The translations under genes were made by a program, and so were the position numbers. From Candidatus Bathyarchaeota archaeon (lineage in GTDB: Archaea > Thermoproteota > Bathyarchaeia > Bathyarchaeales > Bathyarchaeaceae): 5,375 nucleotides of DNA. The stretch is taken from the NCBI GenBank assembly GCA_029881555.1, contig JAOUMI010000049.1, forward strand, positions 1 to 5,375. Reading direction: 5' to 3'. How positions within the stretch are numbered: the first letter of the stretch is position 1; every line of letters begins with the position of its first letter. Under the pieces are notes generated by a model. That model did no database searches. It was not told the origin of the DNA and saw nothing but the letters and a program-made list of their open reading frames with translations. Below are positions 1 through 4,393 of the stretch, one piece after another.

Positions 1-438
1 TGGTTGAAAACCTTCGACTCAACGACCATGAAGTCAAGTCGAGAGGTTTTAGATCGTTTGGACTCCATTATCGAGCTGGCTGAGAAAAAGTTGGCAAACT
101 CGGCTAGAGACATTAGCGGACCTGGGGTCACCGGAACGATCGCCATGCTCTGTGAATCCAGCGGGGTCGGTGCGAGAGTGGATTTAGAGAGCATACCAAA
201 GCCTAGCGTCAAGCTGGAGGACTGGTTAAGCGCCTATCCGGGTATAGGCTTCATCATTTCAACCAAACAGCCAGCGGACTGCTTGCACGTGTTGAGAAGT
301 CACAAGCTAGCAGCTGAAAACATCGGAGAGATCACGGAGGACAGAAAAATTTGGCTTTCCTATAGAAGGCACCATGCGCTATTTTTCGATTTGAACCGCG
401 AATCCGTATTCGGAGTAACTCGTTCGAAGAGAAGCTGA
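1..438 (+). CDS. AIR-synthase-related protein, methanogenesis marker 2-like (COG2144), C-terminal part
   Basis: The reading frame is open from the first base, so the gene starts left of the window; about 145 C-terminal residues remain. The TTG at position 4 is probably an internal leucine. Visible landmarks, counting from that TTG codon, are FDSTT near residues 4-8, DISGPG at 36-41, a GVGA turn at 54-57 and DWLSAYPG at 73-80. I recall this pattern from the C-terminal domain of PurM/SelD-type AIR-synthase-related proteins, in particular the archaeal family called methanogenesis marker protein 2. PurM-fold enzymes bind ATP and phosphorylate or activate a small substrate; the substrate of this branch is unknown to me. 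The ATP-binding N-terminal half is outside the window, so activity cannot be judged. The nearest downstream gene is a small membrane protein with its own promoter-like element. The family call is fairly sure; the exact subfamily (marker 2 or another COG2144 branch) is less so. Confidence 0.75.
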   Translation, partial: WLKTFDSTTMKSSREVLDRLDSIIELAEKKLANSARDISGPGVTGTIAMLCESSGVGARVDLESIPKPSVKLEDWLSAYPGIGFIISTKQPADCLHVLRSHKLAAENIGEITEDRKIWLSYRRHHALFFDLNRESVFGVTRSKRS

Positions 439-454
439 TATCATGAAAGCCCTC

Positions 455-462
455 TTTATACA
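455..462 (+). promoter_or_regulatory. TATA-like promoter element for the small membrane protein
   Basis: TTTATACA closely matches the archaeal TATA-box pattern TTTAWATA. It lies 63 bases before the ATG at 525, so a start about 25 bases downstream of the box would leave a leader of roughly 40 bases containing the Shine-Dalgarno site. It sits just after the stop of the AIR-synthase-related gene, which suggests separate transcription of the small gene. Prediction by pattern only. Confidence 0.4.
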
Positions 463-524
463 ACGCAGACTGCAAGACCTAAATACTCTTGGTAAGACAG
501 TTTGTTGAAGAGGAGAAGTCGGTT

Positions 525-674
525 ATGGATCCGTCGGAAAGAAGGGTTGTAGGTTCCCTCCTTCTACTCTCAAGCCTAACCTTCCTCACCCTTGGATTTC
601 ACAGTGGACAGTTGGAGTTTGTTCTAGAAATCGTGAAGAAAATATTTCAAACAGCAGTTGCGGGAGCGCCGTAA
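525..674 (+). CDS. Small single-pass membrane protein, unknown function
   Basis: This is a 49-residue protein from the ATG at 525. I chose this start because AGGAG at 511-515 lies 9 bases upstream, a normal Shine-Dalgarno spacing. A TTG at 489 would add 12 charged residues but would include that site in the coding sequence. The protein has a short charged N-terminus (DPSERR), a hydrophobic stretch at about residues 9-25 rich in Leu and Ser that could span the membrane once, and a second part (about 28-45, LEFVLEIVKKIF) that could be an amphipathic helix. I see no cysteines and no signal-peptidase pattern. I do not recognise the family. The upstream TATA-like element and good ribosome-binding site support a real gene; its small size is the main reason for doubt. 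Confidence 0.55.
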   Translation: MDPSERRVVGSLLLLSSLTFLTLGFHSGQLEFVLEIVKKIFQTAVAGAP

Positions 675-705
675 CAACTCACGGACCAGTTCCACGGCGT
701 ATGGG

Positions 706-711
706 TATAAA
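706..711 (+). promoter_or_regulatory. TATA-like promoter element for the DUF2148 gene
   Basis: TATAAA lies 57 bases before the ATG at 768. A transcript starting about 25 bases further on would have a leader of roughly 30 bases carrying the GAGGTGA ribosome-binding site at 754-760. The box falls between the stop of the small membrane protein gene and the DUF2148 gene. Pattern match only. Confidence 0.4.
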
Positions 712-767
712 CGTTTTATTCCTCGAATTCTAGATAGAACGGGTCAGGTGCAAGAGGTGAAGAAACC

Positions 768-1325
768 ATGCCAATCATCAACAGCGAAGAGGGTGAAAGA
801 GAAGGAATCATGCAGGTCTCAAGGCTCATGCTCGTTTCAGCTAGGACCGCTCCAAAATCCGGCGGCGTCGACGACATACTAACGGCGCTCGTCTCTGGGA
901 AAGAGAAGGAATCTTTGGCGAAGGAAATGGAAAAGATAGGGGAAGAAAGGAGCATAAGCGGGTTTGAACGAGACGCCGGGAACACGAGGAACTCTGAAGC
1001 CGTTGTGCTCATCGGCGTGCGAGGTACGAAGAAATATGGATTGAACTGTGGAGCCTGCGGCTACGTCGACTGCGACGAGTTTGAAAAGGCTGAGAAGAAA
1101 ACTGGACAAGATTTCACAGGTTCCACATGTGTCTTCAAGGCATTAGACCTCGGAATCGCGGTGGGTTCGGCGGTTAAAACAGCGAGCATCCTCAACGTGG
1201 ACAACCGAATAATGTACAGAATCGGAGCCGCAGCCAGACGACTAAACATGATGCCGGAAGCAAGCGTCATCATGGGAATCCCTGTCTCTGCAAAGGGCAA
1301 AAACATATACTTCGACAGGAAATAG
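768..1325 (+). CDS. DUF2148 (COG4739) ferredoxin-domain protein
   Basis: This is a 185-residue, probably soluble protein. Its landmark is GLNCGACGYVDC with a further cysteine downstream: Cys94, Cys97, Cys102 and Cys121, a spacing suited to one [4Fe-4S] cluster. The region after it (ALDLGIAVGSAVKTASILNVDNRIMYRIGAAARRL) and the end (MGIPVSAKGKNIYFDRK) match what I remember of DUF2148, annotated as uncharacterised proteins containing a ferredoxin domain. The N-terminal half (EGIMQVSRLMLVSARTAPKSGG) also fits the family, so the protein appears full length. The ATG at 768 is supported by GAGGTGA at 754-760, spaced 7 bases. An electron-transfer or redox-sensing role is inferred from the cluster only; no reaction is known to me. 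It converges with the coiled-coil protein gene on the other strand, leaving 69 bases between the stops. Confidence 0.88.
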   Translation: MPIINSEEGEREGIMQVSRLMLVSARTAPKSGGVDDILTALVSGKEKESLAKEMEKIGEERSISGFERDAGNTRNSEAVVLIGVRGTKKYGLNCGACGYVDCDEFEKAEKKTGQDFTGSTCVFKALDLGIAVGSAVKTASILNVDNRIMYRIGAAARRLNMMPEASVIMGIPVSAKGKNIYFDRK

Positions 1326-1359
1326 CCTTGAACCCCTTTCCCTATATAGAGTTACAGAT

Positions 1360-1367
1360 AAAAAAAA
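1360..1367 (-). terminator. Oligo-T terminator candidate of the coiled-coil protein gene
   Basis: Eight consecutive A on the plus strand read as T8 on the minus strand, 28-35 bases past the TAA of the gene ending at 1395. Archaeal RNA polymerase commonly terminates at oligo-T tracts without a hairpin. The tract is preceded on the minus strand by TGCGGG and then CC, a layout also seen behind the DNA ligase gene. Confidence 0.45.
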
Positions 1368-1394
1368 GGCAAAACCCGCACTCTTCAGCATCAA

Positions 1395-1976
1395 TTAGGA
1401 ATCAGTCTTTATCTTCTCATACATTTTCTCCAGCGTCCAGCGTACGGTTGCCTTGAGCTCCTTCAACCTCTCAGACCTAATGTTTTGTATGGTAATCTCA
1501 CGGACCACATCTCCTTCACGAACAATGTTGTAGAAGAGTATCTTTTCCGGGGCGATCTCCCCAGTGCCCGCAGCCTCCCGATCCTTCTCCTGCATCTTCA
1601 CCAGCACCCTCTCCACAAGGAAGGACATAAACGGAGGAGTGTTGACGTTAAAGTCCTTGTCCTCCGCAAAAACAACACGCATCGAATCCTCCCCCATATA
1701 CAGATTCGCCAAGAGGTCGCCGGTTGCTGTCTTCAAAGGAACACTCCTCTCATACTCTACCACTTGTGGAACAGCAGCTTCTGGCAAAATAGTAGGAGTT
1801 GGCTTCACCATCTCCGCCCTCTTAAACCCCTTCTCCAACAACTTGGCGTCCACGAACTCCAGCAGAACCCGCATCCCCTCCAGTTCGGTTTCCATTTCCC
1901 TTATGCGCTTCTCCAGCAATGTTCTAAACTCGGCTACCTTCTTTACCTTCTCTCCTTCCGTCTCCTCCCCGCTCAT
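1395..1976 (-). CDS. Conserved archaeal coiled-coil protein of unknown function
   Basis: This is a 193-residue protein. The N-terminus (about residues 8-48) is a highly charged heptad-like helix (KVKKVAEFRTLLEKRIREME), probably a coiled coil. A Pro-rich linker follows at about 58-72 (KPTPTILPEAAVP), then a globular part at about 75-190. The globular part contains FNVNTPPFMSFLVERVLVKM, FYNIVREGDVVREITIQN and a terminal helix (RWTLEKMYEKIK). I recall very similar C-terminal segments in hypothetical proteins of Thaumarchaeota and Bathyarchaeota; this is memory, not a search. There is no signal peptide or membrane segment, so it should be cytoplasmic. The ATG at 1976 is preceded on its strand by GAGGGA at about 1984-1989, a plausible ribosome-binding site. 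A helix that may drive oligomerisation suggests a structural or scaffold role, but no function can be assigned. Confidence 0.85.
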   Translation of the reverse strand: MSGEETEGEKVKKVAEFRTLLEKRIREMETELEGMRVLLEFVDAKLLEKGFKRAEMVKPTPTILPEAAVPQVVEYERSVPLKTATGDLLANLYMGEDSMRVVFAEDKDFNVNTPPFMSFLVERVLVKMQEKDREAAGTGEIAPEKILFYNIVREGDVVREITIQNIRSERLKELKATVRWTLEKMYEKIKTDS

Positions 1977-2102
1977 CTCTTTTCCCTCTACACACTTGGC
2001 TCGTAGATACTTATCAAATCTTCTCAGACTTCAAATAAAAACAAATAGAAAAGATTCAGCAATAAAGATAACTCTAACCAACAGAGTAGAAAGAACAGGA
2101 AA
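1977..2102. promoter_or_regulatory. Divergent promoter region (coiled-coil gene / THUMP gene)
   Basis: This 126-base gap separates two genes transcribed away from each other, so it should hold both promoters. On the minus strand the candidates are GATAAGTATC (about 2006-2016) and TTTTATTTG (2033-2041). On the plus strand they are AATAAAGATAA (about 2061-2071) and the AAATAAAAA tract at about 2033-2042. None is a clean TATA box, so exact placement is uncertain. No clear operator-like dyad was seen. Confidence 0.35.
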
Positions 2103-2624
2103 ATGTACGATTTCAATCTCCTCGTCTCCTGTTCTTGGGGCGCATACAGAAGGGCGAAAGTGGAAGTTCTGAGCGTCCTCAAAACGCTTGGCGATGAAAA
2201 ACCCATCGTAAGGCGCACAGTCGCAGAGGGAATAATCGGCGTAAAAACCCGCTTAGACCCCAGAAAAGTCATCCGCGGGCTCAGAACGCTGTTCGACAAG
2301 GACCCCTTCATCATCCAACAAACTCTTAAATGGGTGCCAGTAGACCTCTGGACATACTCGGAAATGGATTCCATAAGAGAGGCGATTGCGGAACTGAAAA
2401 ACAAGATTCAAGCGGGTGAGAGATGGCGCATGATTGTGGAAAAACGCCGCTACACCAGATACCACAAGATCGAAATCATAAGGGAACTCGCTGAGCTTAT
2501 AGACAAAAAAGTTGACCTTGAAGAACCCGATAAGATACTCCGCATCGACATAATAGGCAAATACGCAGGAGTCTCCGTCTTAACACCCCAAGACATCTTT
2601 TCAGTAGCAAAGCCGATGCCGTGA
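2103..2624 (+). CDS. THUMP-domain RNA-binding protein, archaeal Tan1-like (COG1818)
   Basis: This is a 173-residue protein. It opens with YDFNLLVSC, typical of the archaeal COG1818 family, followed by an N-terminal ferredoxin-like part to about residue 70. The THUMP domain covers about 70-168, with landmarks KWVPVDLW (76-83), RWRMIVEKRRYTRYHK (107-122), DKKVDLEEPDK (134-144) and IDIIGKYAGVSVL (148-160). THUMP domains bind tRNA. The eukaryotic homologue Tan1/THUMPD1 is the partner of the Kre33/NAT10 acetyltransferase that makes N4-acetylcytidine at position 12 of Leu and Ser tRNAs, and the archaeal protein is presumed to act similarly. No acetyltransferase gene is in the window. The ATG at 2103 is chosen because it places the conserved N-terminus at the first residue. 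The Shine-Dalgarno is poor (AGGA at 2097-2100, only 2 bases away), so start selection may rely on a short or leaderless transcript. Confidence 0.87.
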   Translation: MYDFNLLVSCSWGAYRRAKVEVLSVLKTLGDEKPIVRRTVAEGIIGVKTRLDPRKVIRGLRTLFDKDPFIIQQTLKWVPVDLWTYSEMDSIREAIAELKNKIQAGERWRMIVEKRRYTRYHKIEIIRELAELIDKKVDLEEPDKILRIDIIGKYAGVSVLTPQDIFSVAKPMP

Positions 2625-2688
2625 AAGAGTTAAGGACGAATAGAATGAATACGGTCGCGTCTATAGCAGAGTCTAAGTTGCTCTTTCA
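2622..2688. repeat. Widely spaced 8-bp inverted repeat between convergent genes
   Basis: TGAAAGAG at 2622-2629 (starting with the stop codon of the THUMP gene) is the exact reverse complement of CTCTTTCA at 2681-2688, two bases before the stop of the facing gene. The arms are 51 bases apart and together bracket the convergent gap. They could pair in the 3' ends of transcripts from either strand. There is no oligo-T tract of note here, so it is not a standard terminator. An eight-base match at this distance could also be chance. Confidence 0.3.
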
Positions 2689-2689
2689 G

Positions 2690-3148
2690 TTAGCTCACGG
2701 CTGGTTGGATTTTGACTCCCCACTTCTCCTCCAAGAACTTCTCAAACTCTCTAAAAACCATGCTATCCGTCTCGTTCAGCTTTAAGCACACTGGCTTGCC
2801 AGCGTACGCCCAGCTGAGATCGTAGATCGCGATGGTTTTCGAGAGCTCGGGGTTCTCCGTGACTATCTGCATAAGTTTTTCAGGCGGAGTCTCCGGAAAC
2901 ACCCAGGCCGTGTACGAAACCTCCACGACTTGGTAGGAGATGCCCTTGCGAATGGCGAACCTGCGACTCATAGCAATCTTTTCAAATGTTGAGGGATGAA
3001 CCGTCCGGGTCCAGAGGAAGTTGTGATATTCACCACCTGTCTTAACCCAGTCCCCGTACTCGGAAGTTTTATAGCCCTTTAGTTGACACTGACCCTTAAA
3101 ACATTTGAGAAGCTCCCACACCTTTGGAATACCTAGAAGAGTAGCCAT
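2690..3148 (-). CDS. Hypothetical protein, unrecognised, divergent to the Lrp/AsnC gene
   Basis: This is a 152-residue protein that I do not recognise. An in-frame stop five codons upstream of the ATG at 3148 leaves that ATG as the earliest likely start. GGTG at 3154-3157 on its strand gives a weak Shine-Dalgarno spaced 5 bases. The sequence is rich in aromatic residues (for example EYGDWVKTGGEYHNFLWTR at 30-48) and has Cys16 and Cys21 in a C-x4-C arrangement, with one more cysteine at 121. There is no signal peptide or membrane segment. The alternation of short strand-like and helical stretches, ending in a clear helix (FREFEKFLEEKWG, 132-144), suggests a small cytoplasmic alpha/beta protein. 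Coding quality looks real: no internal stops, a balanced amino-acid mix and a sensible start. Its position across a promoter region from a regulator gene makes regulation by that regulator plausible, as an inference only. Confidence 0.7.
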   Translation of the reverse strand: MATLLGIPKVWELLKCFKGQCQLKGYKTSEYGDWVKTGGEYHNFLWTRTVHPSTFEKIAMSRRFAIRKGISYQVVEVSYTAWVFPETPPEKLMQIVTENPELSKTIAIYDLSWAYAGKPVCLKLNETDSMVFREFEKFLEEKWGVKIQPAVS

Positions 3149-3167
3149 TGGTGCACCGACATGCTAG

Positions 3168-3190
3168 TATTCTATAGAACACTATTCTAT
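3168..3190 (-). promoter_or_regulatory. Promoter and possible operator of the unknown gene: three TTCTAT/ATAGAA half-sites
   Basis: TTCTATAGAA (3170-3179) is a perfect 10-bp palindrome, and ATAGAA-CACTA-TTCTAT (3174-3190) forms an overlapping second dyad. The octamer TATTCTAT occurs at 3168-3175 and again at 3183-3190, exactly 15 bases apart. Both copies read as TATA-like ATAGAATA on the minus strand, 20-43 bases before the ATG at 3148. The nearer copy would give a nearly leaderless transcript, and the farther one would keep the GGTG ribosome-binding site. Repeated symmetrical sites over a TATA box could be a repressor target. Confidence 0.4.
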
Positions 3191-3320
3191 CAACACAGAT
3201 TTAAGATTATTTAACAGATTTCTTGCAAAATTGCTATAAATCAAGTTGAATTTTTGAAAAAATGTCGAAAAGCTCCCTCTATGTCTACAGATTTTCGAAT
3301 GAGTTCAGTGCACTCGTATG

Positions 3321-3356
3321 CTCAAAATTTGAGAAATTTGACGGAATTTCTAGAAA
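3321..3356. promoter_or_regulatory. Cluster of overlapping dyads upstream of the Lrp/AsnC promoter
   Basis: Three inverted repeats overlap in 36 bases. CTCAAA-A-TTTGAG (3321-3333) is a perfect 13-bp dyad. AGAAATT-TGACGG-AATTTCT (3332-3351) has 7-bp arms and a 6-base centre. TTTCTAGAAA (3347-3356) is a 10-bp palindrome. AATTTCTA occurs at 3345-3352 and again from 3357. Lrp-family regulators typically bind short AT-rich dyads of about 13-15 bp and often control their own gene. The cluster lies just upstream of the TATA-like element at 3384-3397. Binding is inferred; only the symmetry is observed. Confidence 0.4.
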
Positions 3357-3383
3357 ATTTCTACATTTTTCCGACAGCAAAAG

Positions 3384-3397
3384 ATAAATAAAAATTA
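3384..3397 (+). promoter_or_regulatory. TATA-like promoter element of the Lrp/AsnC gene
   Basis: The run GATAAATAAAAATT is the best TATA-like tract before the ATG at 3432, with an A-rich stretch (GCAAAA) just upstream that could serve as the factor-B recognition element. A start about 25 bases downstream would leave a leader of roughly 15-25 bases. Pattern only. Confidence 0.45.
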
Positions 3398-3431
3398 ACT
3401 ACAACTACATTATCAAGTCGGATATGAGAAG

Positions 3432-3947
3432 ATGAAAATAAAAAGGCAAGCGATTTCCTTAGATGATCTAGACTGGAAGATACTGCAGGCCCTTCAGGAA
3501 AACGCCAAGCAGACCTACTCAGAAACCGGGCGCCTCCTCAACGTAGCGCACTCAACTGTTTACGAAAGGATTAAGAAAATGGAGGAGCACGGTATAATCA
3601 AAAAATACACGACAGTTGTTAACCTTGAAAAGGCTGGAATGAAGCACATCACCGCAGTTATGTCCATCATCACAGATCCTAAAGAAAGCGAAAACGTGGC
3701 GGAGAAACTATCGGAGTTCAATAACGTTTTGGAGGTTTACACATCGCTTTCCGAAGAGCTGCTGATAATCGCTAAGGTGGTCGCCGAAGATCAGGGTGAG
3801 CTTCACTCGTTCATCGCCCATTCTGTTGCCCCCCTTCAAGGAGTGTTAAGGATTCGAACCTCGATCATAACAAAAAAACATAAGGAAGAGGGCTTCCCGG
3901 TTGGATCAAACTTTAACTTCTCAAACGATGTAGATACGGATAAATAG
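3432..3947 (+). CDS. Lrp/AsnC family transcriptional regulator
   Basis: This is a 171-residue regulator with both domains of the family. The N-terminal winged helix-turn-helix covers about residues 9-62: LDDLDWKILQALQ opens it, the recognition helix is HSTVYERIKKME (40-51), and HGIIKKYTTVVN forms the wing. The effector-binding and oligomerisation (RAM) domain covers about 70-148 (ITAVMSIITDP, NVLEVYTSLSEELLIIAKV, VLRIRTSIITKK). A tail of about 22 residues after 149 is longer than the usual family end and looks flexible. Members bind DNA as dimers to octamers and respond to amino acids or other small molecules; the ligand cannot be read from the sequence. The ATG at 3432 places the DNA-binding domain correctly, though no good Shine-Dalgarno precedes it. 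The dyads at 3321-3356 could be its autoregulatory site, and the divergent unknown gene a target, both by inference. Confidence 0.92.
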   Translation: MKIKRQAISLDDLDWKILQALQENAKQTYSETGRLLNVAHSTVYERIKKMEEHGIIKKYTTVVNLEKAGMKHITAVMSIITDPKESENVAEKLSEFNNVLEVYTSLSEELLIIAKVVAEDQGELHSFIAHSVAPLQGVLRIRTSIITKKHKEEGFPVGSNFNFSNDVDTDK

Positions 3948-3967
3948 TGCTGGAGGGCCCAAGCGGT

Positions 3968-4027
3968 ATGAACAAAACCAAACTGGAGTTGTGTGAAAAA
4001 CCTATAAGAGTATATAAGGTTAAATAG
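3968..4027 (+). CDS. Candidate 19-residue micro-ORF after the regulator gene (doubtful)
   Basis: An ATG at 3968 opens a 19-codon frame ending at TAG 4025-4027. A strong Shine-Dalgarno-like GGAGGG at 3952-3957 precedes it by 10 bases, better than that of the regulator gene upstream. The peptide is basic (several Lys, ending VYKVK) with one cysteine. Its 3' part overlaps the TATA-like repeats that appear to drive the next gene, which argues that this DNA is promoter rather than coding. Chance is a good explanation at this length. Confidence 0.15.
   Translation: MNKTKLELCEKPIRVYKVK
4003..4018 (+). promoter_or_regulatory. Doubled TATA-like promoter of the DUF5752-like gene
   Basis: TATAAGAG at 4003-4010 is followed by TATATAAGG at 4011-4019, giving two TATA-like cores in tandem. 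Starts about 25 bases downstream would fall near 4030-4041, just ahead of the GTG at 4050. This supports transcription separate from the Lrp/AsnC gene. Confidence 0.5.
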
Positions 4028-4049
4028 TTTGAATTAGGGGTTGTTTGTA

Positions 4050-4385
4050 GTGGAGTCTGCGTCTAGGATCCTTAGAAAAGTTTTGAGAGAAGAGTCTTTC
4101 TACTTCTTTTCTTCCATAGGAAACTATGTAGGTAAGAGCGCGGCGTCCCTAGAAGAGTTTTTGGAAAAAATCAAAGAAATCAACAGCAGATCACTAGAGT
4201 TTCACCTTTATCGCGGGGATTTTGAAAAATGGGTGGATGAGGTCCTTGGAGACGCAGGGCTAGCCGAGAGAATTAAGGAGTTGCGAAACCGAAAACTCGT
4301 CGGAAACCACTTGCAGGATCAGCTTTACCTGACTATTTTGAAACGATGCAACGAACTAAAAAAAGGTCTCCCGCAGTCGGTGTAG
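4050..4385 (+). CDS. DUF5752-like small protein, unknown function
   Basis: This is a 111-residue protein from GTG 4050. GTG is preferred over the in-frame TTG at 4041 because AGGGG at 4036-4040 then lies 9 bases upstream, whereas it would abut the TTG directly. The sequence contains ESFYFFSSIGNYVGKSAASL, then EEFLEKIKEINSRSLEFHLYRGDFEKWV, a GDAGLAERI segment and a helical end. I recall this pattern from the DUF5752 family; the recognition is from memory. It is a soluble, mostly helical protein with no cysteines or membrane segments except possibly one cysteine near the end. The conserved His, Arg and Asp of LEFHLYRGDFEKW look like a functional site, but no activity is known to me. It ends 8 bases from the stop of the facing DNA ligase gene, so the two transcripts must overlap or end within each other's coding sequence. 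Confidence 0.72.
   Translation: MESASRILRKVLREESFYFFSSIGNYVGKSAASLEEFLEKIKEINSRSLEFHLYRGDFEKWVDEVLGDAGLAERIKELRNRKLVGNHLQDQLYLTILKRCNELKKGLPQSV
4358..4364 (-). terminator. Oligo-T terminator candidate of the DNA ligase gene, inside the facing gene
   Basis: Seven consecutive A on the plus strand read as T7 on the minus strand, 30-36 bases past the ligase stop at 4394. The tract lies within the last codons of the DUF5752-like gene (encoding Lys-Lys), antisense to it. On the minus strand it is preceded by TGCGGG, three bases and CC, resembling the tract at 1360-1367. If used, ligase transcripts would end about 25 bases inside the neighbour. Confidence 0.35.
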
Positions 4386-4393
4386 GCCAAAAG

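Larger units (their letters stand above)
3149..3431. promoter_or_regulatory. AT-rich 283-base divergent regulatory region
   Basis: No convincing gene was found on either strand in this gap. It holds the promoters of the unknown minus-strand gene and the Lrp/AsnC gene and is noticeably richer in A and T than its surroundings. Besides the elements listed separately, it contains an 8-bp palindrome GGTGCACC (3150-3157) over the ribosome-binding site of the minus gene, AGTGCACT (3307-3314) near the middle-right, and the 7-bp arms TCGAAAA (3265-3271) and TTTTCGA (3292-3298) with a 20-base loop. AT-rich DNA produces such dyads by chance, so each one alone is weak. Confidence 0.6.

Noticed and set aside
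443..508. 21-codon frame after the AIR-synthase-related gene
   Set aside because: It has no convincing Shine-Dalgarno, overlaps the TATA-like element at 455-462 and the leader of the next gene, and encodes nothing recognisable.
658..1109. Frames at 658-882 (+), 716-1012 (-) and 879-1109 (-)
   Set aside because: They overlap the DUF2148 gene in other frames; their translations show no recognisable domain and have odd Ser/Arg/Phe-rich composition.
1485..2172. Two long plus-strand frames (173 and 202 codons) opposite the coiled-coil gene
   Set aside because: Their His/Leu/Ser-rich translations are typical antisense shadows. The minus-strand protein has a coherent coiled coil and conserved-looking C-terminus.
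2024..2465. Minus-strand frames opposite the THUMP gene
   Set aside because: The THUMP family match on the plus strand is clear; these translations are low-complexity antisense.
3149..3431. A tRNA, small RNA or CRISPR array in the long AT-rich gap
   Set aside because: There is no cloverleaf with a conserved T-loop, no evenly spaced repeat units and no GC-rich structured core; the repeats present are short dyads.
3424..3435. Three-codon frame Met-Arg-Arg-stop whose stop overlaps the ATG of the Lrp/AsnC gene (ATGA)
   Set aside because: It looks like a minimal upstream frame with translational coupling, but it lacks a ribosome-binding site and is short enough to be chance.
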